The position numbers and the translations under genes were made by a program. A stretch of 7,979 bases of DNA from Hydrogenothermaceae bacterium (GTDB lineage Bacteria; Aquificota; Aquificia; Aquificales; Hydrogenothermaceae): positions 1 to 7,979 of the forward strand of contig WFXI01000128.1 of assembly GCA_015490675.1 (NCBI GenBank), written 5' to 3'. Below are positions 6,736 to 7,979 of this stretch, one piece after another (positions within the stretch are counted from its first letter, which is position 1; each line of letters opens with the position of its first letter). The notes beneath the pieces are model-generated. The model ran no database searches. It was not told where the DNA came from and saw only the letters and a program-made list of their open reading frames with translations.

Positions 6736-7451
6736 CATTAAAAGAGTTTATAATTCCAGCAGTAGATATAAAAGAAGGAAAAGCTGTAAGACTTTTTAAA
6801 GGGGACCCAAATGCAGTTAAAGTGTATGGTGAAAACCCTGTAGATATGGCAAAACTTTGGCAAGAAAAAGGAGCTAAAAGACTTCATATAGTTGATTTAG
6901 ATGGAGCTTTTGAAGGAAAGCCTAAAAATTACAAAATTGTTGAAAAGATTGTAAAGGAAGTCTCTATTCCTATTGAGTTTGGAGGAGGACTAAGAAGCTT
7001 TGATGCAGTTAAGGCAATTATAGAAATAGGAGTAGAAAATGTAGTTATAGGAAGTTTAGCTTACCAAAACCAAGATGAGTTTGAAAAAATCGTTTCTTAC
7101 TTTCCAGATAAAGTAATACTTGGAATAGATGCTAAAGATGGTAAAGTAGCAATAAAAGGTTGGCTAGAAAAAACCCAGTATTCACCTTTAGAATTTGCAA
7201 AAAAATTTGAAAGTTATCCAATTTATGGATATTTATACACAGACGTAAACAGAGATGGAGCTTTAGTTGGACCAAATATAGAAGGAACAAAGTATTTAGC
7301 AGAAAATTTAAGTAAGCCTGTTATAGCATCTGGAGGAGTTTCTTCAATTGAGGATGTAAAAAAAATATATGAATTTGCAGATTTAGGTATTATAGGTGTA
7401 GTTGTAGGAAAAGCAATTTACGAAGGTAAAATAAATTTGGAGGAATTATAA
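6732..7451 (+). CDS. hisA: Phosphoribosylformimino-AICAR phosphate isomerase (histidine biosynthesis)
   Basis: A protein of 239 residues, full length for HisA, a cytoplasmic TIM barrel that converts ProFAR to PRFAR (the Amadori step of histidine synthesis). Visible in order are IIPAVDIKEGKAVRL with catalytic Asp12, LHIVDLDGAFEG, the phosphate-binding EFGGGLRS, VVIGSLA, GIDAKDGKVAIKGW with the second catalytic Asp133, YTDVNRDGALVGPN (Thr170, Asp175), and the second phosphate site ASGGVSS plus VVVGKAIYEGKI. The GWLEKT and RDGxLxGPN segments favour HisA over its paralogue HisF. Translation starts at TTG, whose last two bases form the TGA stop of the cyclophilin gene (TTGA overlap, 6732-6735). 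No other histidine gene is in the window, so the pathway is dispersed here, as in several deep-branching thermophiles. Confidence 0.95.
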   Translation: MTLKEFIIPAVDIKEGKAVRLFKGDPNAVKVYGENPVDMAKLWQEKGAKRLHIVDLDGAFEGKPKNYKIVEKIVKEVSIPIEFGGGLRSFDAVKAIIEIGVENVVIGSLAYQNQDEFEKIVSYFPDKVILGIDAKDGKVAIKGWLEKTQYSPLEFAKKFESYPIYGYLYTDVNRDGALVGPNIEGTKYLAENLSKPVIASGGVSSIEDVKKIYEFADLGIIGVVVGKAIYEGKINLEEL

Positions 7452-7826
7452 ATGCAAATGATATATACAGAAAAAGCTCCAAAAGCAATAGGACCTTACT
7501 CTCAGGCTATTAAGTATGAAAATTTAGTATTTATATCAGGTCAGATTGCTATAGACCCAAATACTCAAGAGTTTATAGGGGGAGATATAGAAGCTCAAAC
7601 TCGCAGAGTAATGGAAAATATAAAAGCAATTTTAGAAGAAGCTGGATTAAATTTTAATCATATAATAAAAACAACAATATACTTAAAAAACTTATCAGAT
7701 TTTGAAAAGGTAAATAAAATATATGGAGAATATTTTACAGAGCATAAACCTGCAAGAGCTACAGTAGAAGTTTCCAACTTACCAAAAGGTGCATTAGTAG
7801 AAATAGAAGCAATAGCTGGAATATAA
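7452..7826 (+). CDS. ridA: RidA family enamine/imine deaminase
   Basis: A protein of 124 residues, the usual length of the RidA (YjgF/YER057c/UK114) family. These trimeric cytoplasmic proteins hydrolyse reactive enamines and imines such as 2-aminoacrylate made by PLP enzymes. Signatures are AIGPYSQA (Tyr16, Ser17), LVFISGQIAIDP, the helix TRRVMENIKAILEEAG, KTTIYLKNLSDF, and the closing PARATVEVSNLPKGALVEIEAIA, with Arg102 matching the catalytic Arg105 of the E. coli protein and Glu119 nearby. The active-site set is complete, so an active deaminase is expected. The ATG follows the hisA stop with no gap and has GGAGGA (7439-7444) seven bases upstream. A second ATG at 7458 is less well spaced. 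It may protect PLP-dependent steps of amino-acid synthesis, but its place after hisA does not prove a link with histidine. Confidence 0.95.
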   Translation: MQMIYTEKAPKAIGPYSQAIKYENLVFISGQIAIDPNTQEFIGGDIEAQTRRVMENIKAILEEAGLNFNHIIKTTIYLKNLSDFEKVNKIYGEYFTEHKPARATVEVSNLPKGALVEIEAIAGI

Positions 7827-7831
7827 GGAGG
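7827..7831 (+). promoter_or_regulatory. Ribosome binding site of the rbfA TTG start
   Basis: GGAGG, directly after the ridA stop (7824-7826), stands five bases before TTG at 7837. The longer match AAGGAGG begins within the stop codon. This is the basis for the TTG start of the last gene. Confidence 0.8.
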
Positions 7832-7836
7832 AAAAA

Positions 7837-7979
7837 TTGAAAAAATCCCATAGAAATGAAAAGATTAACAATGCTTTAAAGCAGGCAATAAGTGAAATTA
7901 TTCAGGAAGAAATTATGGAATTTTCTTCTGATAATTTTATTACAGTAATGTATGTAATAGCTTCGCCAGATTTAAACAA
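7837..7979 (+). CDS. rbfA: Ribosome-binding factor A, N-terminal part (cut by window end)
   Basis: The open frame from TTG at 7837 runs to the edge, giving about 47 residues of an expected total of about 120. The sequence KKSHRNEKINNALKQAIS, then EIIQEEIMEF, FITVMYVIASPDLN, has the RbfA order. This is a basic N-terminal helix that starts with R-x-x-(K/R)-I, then an 'I.DP/TVT.V..SPDL' strand (ITVMYVIASPDL here). RbfA is a KH-fold protein that binds the 30S subunit during 16S rRNA 5'-end maturation and cold adaptation. The usual 'DPR' before the strand is not obvious here (SSDNF instead). The gene starts 10 bases after the ridA stop and appears to be in the same transcript. The fragment is short, so identification rests on these few motifs. 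Confidence 0.8.
   Translation, partial: MKKSHRNEKINNALKQAISEIIQEEIMEFSSDNFITVMYVIASPDLN

Overview
This is an A+T-rich window (roughly 70% A+T by eye) in which coding density is nearly complete. Genes touch or overlap, and the only real intergenic space is about 100 bp. Lysine, glutamate and isoleucine are abundant in the proteins, and two TTG starts sit behind strong Shine-Dalgarno sites. Together with the gene set (secreted cyclophilin, HisA, RidA and RbfA in one string), this suggests a low-GC Aquificota-type bacterium such as the Hydrogenothermaceae (Sulfurihydrogenibium-like). A Campylobacterota-like source is a weaker alternative. The assignment is an inference from style, not from a marker gene.

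Layout. Bases 1-305 hold the 3' end of a plus-strand coiled-coil protein. It is convergent with, and shares a TTAA stop overlap with, a minus-strand pair: trpG/pabA (1116-1724) and a secreted TPR protein (302-1141), whose start lies inside trpG. A 99-bp divergent intergenic region (1725-1823) holds a very good extended -10 promoter for the rightward genes, an inverted repeat centred on that -10, and a weak leftward promoter candidate.

From 1824 to the right end every gene is on the plus strand, with gaps of 0-10 bp or overlaps. First comes a three-gene envelope module: an outer-membrane TonB-receptor-like plug/barrel protein (1824-3791), a small secreted protein with a CxxC pair (3793-4260), and an inner-membrane protein with a periplasmic sensor region, an intact GGDEF cyclase and an apparently intact EAL phosphodiesterase (4266-6155). 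Next comes a run of ordinary genes: secreted cyclophilin PPIase (6139-6735), hisA (6732-7451), ridA (7452-7826) and the beginning of rbfA (7837 to the edge).

How they work together. The most interesting part is the 1824-6155 module. One protein is predicted in each envelope layer, ending in a c-di-GMP synthesis/hydrolysis enzyme. The arrangement resembles the YfiB/YfiR/YfiN logic (outer-membrane component, periplasmic regulator, membrane cyclase), but the outer component is a plug/barrel protein and the periplasmic one is not recognisably YfiR. I infer that it converts an outer-membrane or periplasmic cue into c-di-GMP level. Nothing in the sequence identifies the cue. No tRNA, rRNA, CRISPR array, insertion sequence or other mobile element was seen, and no stretch of more than 300 bases lacks a gene.
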